DNA from: Nocardia amikacinitolerans NBRC 108937 | Lineage (GTDB): Bacteria; Actinomycetota; Actinomycetes; Mycobacteriales; Mycobacteriaceae | NCBI RefSeq assembly: GCF_001612615.1 | Contig: NZ_BDAU01000002.1 | Coordinates: 124,001-188,000, forward strand | Direction of reading: 5' to 3' | Length of the DNA: 64,000 nt | Part shown: piece by piece, positions 63,089-64,000 of the stretch | Position numbering within the stretch: position 1 is the stretch's first letter | How the letters are laid out: every line of letters starts with the position of its first letter | The notes under the pieces: model-generated | Told to the model about the DNA's origin: nothing | Database searches by the model: none | The model's input: only the letters and a program-made list of their open reading frames with translations | Translations under genes and position numbers: made by a program

Positions 63089-63742
63089 TCAGTTCCCCGC
63101 GACCAGCGCGGGAGTCAGTTCGTCGAGCCCGTCGATGACCTGATCGGCCAGCGCCCGCGCGTCGGGATCGAGGGGATACTCCGGGCGCGGCGCGGCGATC
63201 ACCCGCATGCCCGCGGCGTGCGCGGCGCGCAGCCCGTTGCTCGAATCCTCCACGGCCGCACAGTCGGTCGACTTCTTGCGCAGGAATCCGGCCACCGCGA
63301 CGTACACGTCAGGCGCGGGTTTGCCGCGGTCGACCTCCTCGGTGGAGAACGTCACGTCGAAGAACTCGATCAGCCCCGTGCGCCCGAGCACGGTGTCGAT
63401 CAGCGTCCTCGGCGAGGAGCTGGCGACCCCGAGCGGCCAGTTCTCGCTCATCCGCTGCACCGCGGCGACCGCTCCTGGCAGCAGCGGGACGCTGCGGTCG
63501 TACTGCGCGGCCATCCGTTCGATGACGTCGTCGGCCACGCGTTCGGGCGGCTCGCCGACCCCGAGCTCGCCGCTGAGGTACTCCGACCACTCCCCCGTGC
63601 TCATGCCCATCAGTCGCTTCTGCGTGTCCGGTAGCCAGCGACCGCCCTTCTCGGCGACGTACTCGCGCCGCACCCGCTCCCAGACCGGCTCGGAATCGAT
63701 CAGCACGCCGTCCATGTCGAACACGACTGCCGTAATACGCAT
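63089..63742 (-). CDS. HAD-superfamily (beta-phosphoglucomutase-like) phosphatase
   Basis: A 217-residue HAD-IA protein with the nucleophile motif DMDGVLIDSEP, motif II Ser/Thr (VASSSP) and motif III Lys (GKPAPDVY), then EDSSNG. ATG 63742 is preferred over upstream starts because similarity begins at VVFDMDG. The substrate, a small phosphorylated sugar or similar, is not known. Confidence 0.87.
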   Translation of the reverse strand: MRITAVVFDMDGVLIDSEPVWERVRREYVAEKGGRWLPDTQKRLMGMSTGEWSEYLSGELGVGEPPERVADDVIERMAAQYDRSVPLLPGAVAAVQRMSENWPLGVASSSPRTLIDTVLGRTGLIEFFDVTFSTEEVDRGKPAPDVYVAVAGFLRKKSTDCAAVEDSSNGLRAAHAAGMRVIAAPRPEYPLDPDARALADQVIDGLDELTPALVAGN

Positions 63743-63963
63743 CGGTGCAACGCCTTTCGCCGTTCGCGAGAGCACGACCGCCGGGCGGTCACGGACCGGC
63801 GGCGCCGAGCTCGCGTGGTGTATTCGGTAGACCTGATGGGTGATCGGGTACCCAGCGTAGGGGCAGCGGATTCCGGTCATGGCCGGGGGCCGCCGGAACC
63901 GGACCGCCCGCGCGACCGCCCCCGCCGCGGGAGCATCCGACGGGCAACCGATAACTTGTTCTC

Positions 63964-64000
63964 ATGAACGAACAGCGGGCCGGCGACGCGCTACCGGGCG
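63964..64000 (+). CDS. Start of a gene cut by the window edge
   Basis: ATG 63964 begins MNEQRAGDALPG and continues open to the window end. The leading AACTTGTTCTC could be part of a promoter. Too short to identify. Confidence 0.3.
   Translation, partial: MNEQRAGDALPG

Overview
This is a high-GC actinomycete chromosome window, most like Nocardia or a close mycolic-acid relative. The signs are GTG and TTG starts, many 4-base stop/start overlaps, KstD/HsaA/HsaD-like steroid-type enzymes, a DmbB/Rv1833c-like dehalogenase, a DinB-like thiol-transferase fold, abundant TetR and SDR genes, and a GH172 protein. No rRNA, tRNA, CRISPR array or insertion sequence was found. Left edge: a truncated zinc-ribbon XRE regulator.

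Catabolic block (about 2.2-17.2 kb): two genes are divergent from an IclR regulator, followed by a haloalkane-dehalogenase-like gene behind a striking nested palindrome. Then come two operons diverging from 12539-12690. The leftward one encodes an LLM flavin monooxygenase, an SDR, an HSL-type hydrolase, a VOC protein and a TRAP-TAXI transporter. The rightward one encodes SDR, KstD-like flavoprotein, SDR, SDR. Together they look like uptake and oxidation of a hydrophobic cyclic compound such as a steroid or terpenoid; the substrate is inferred. A secreted beta-helix protein, a TetR, a WYL regulator and a DrrC-like UvrA homologue follow.

Sugar block (22.9-34.4 kb): a PPDK-like swivelling-histidine enzyme is coupled to a PtpB-like phosphatase. 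An operon-like run follows: five-bladed glycosidase, fucose/arabinose-type isomerase, FGGY kinase, thioredoxin, GH172 (DUF2961) glycosidase, polyol dehydrogenase (broken by one extra base) and xylulokinase. The set fits turnover of D-arabinose-containing glycans, as in the arabinogalactan of this bacterial group, feeding the pentose phosphate pathway.

Conflict-like block (35.1-40.1 kb): two overlapping genes encode an alpha/beta hydrolase and a 1392-residue caspase - STAND ATPase - WD40 protein whose 13 tandem 132-bp propeller repeats are nearly identical. This is the best candidate for an undescribed immunity or cell-death module.

Right part (40.3-64 kb): secreted esterase, a Thr/Pro-rich anchored protein with two lineage-specific partners, a degenerate stretch with a truncated lipoprotein-like gene and a duplicated mmcQ 5' end, then a second pairing of a swivelling-histidine protein (fused to an SDR epimerase, lacking ATP-grasp) with a secreted PtpB-like phosphatase. 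Next are a KstD/HsaA/HsaD-like cluster, a large LuxR regulator, leuA with a leucine leader peptide and attenuator-like hairpin, a FadR-ABC pair, two TetR-controlled sets with clear operators, and a HAD phosphatase.
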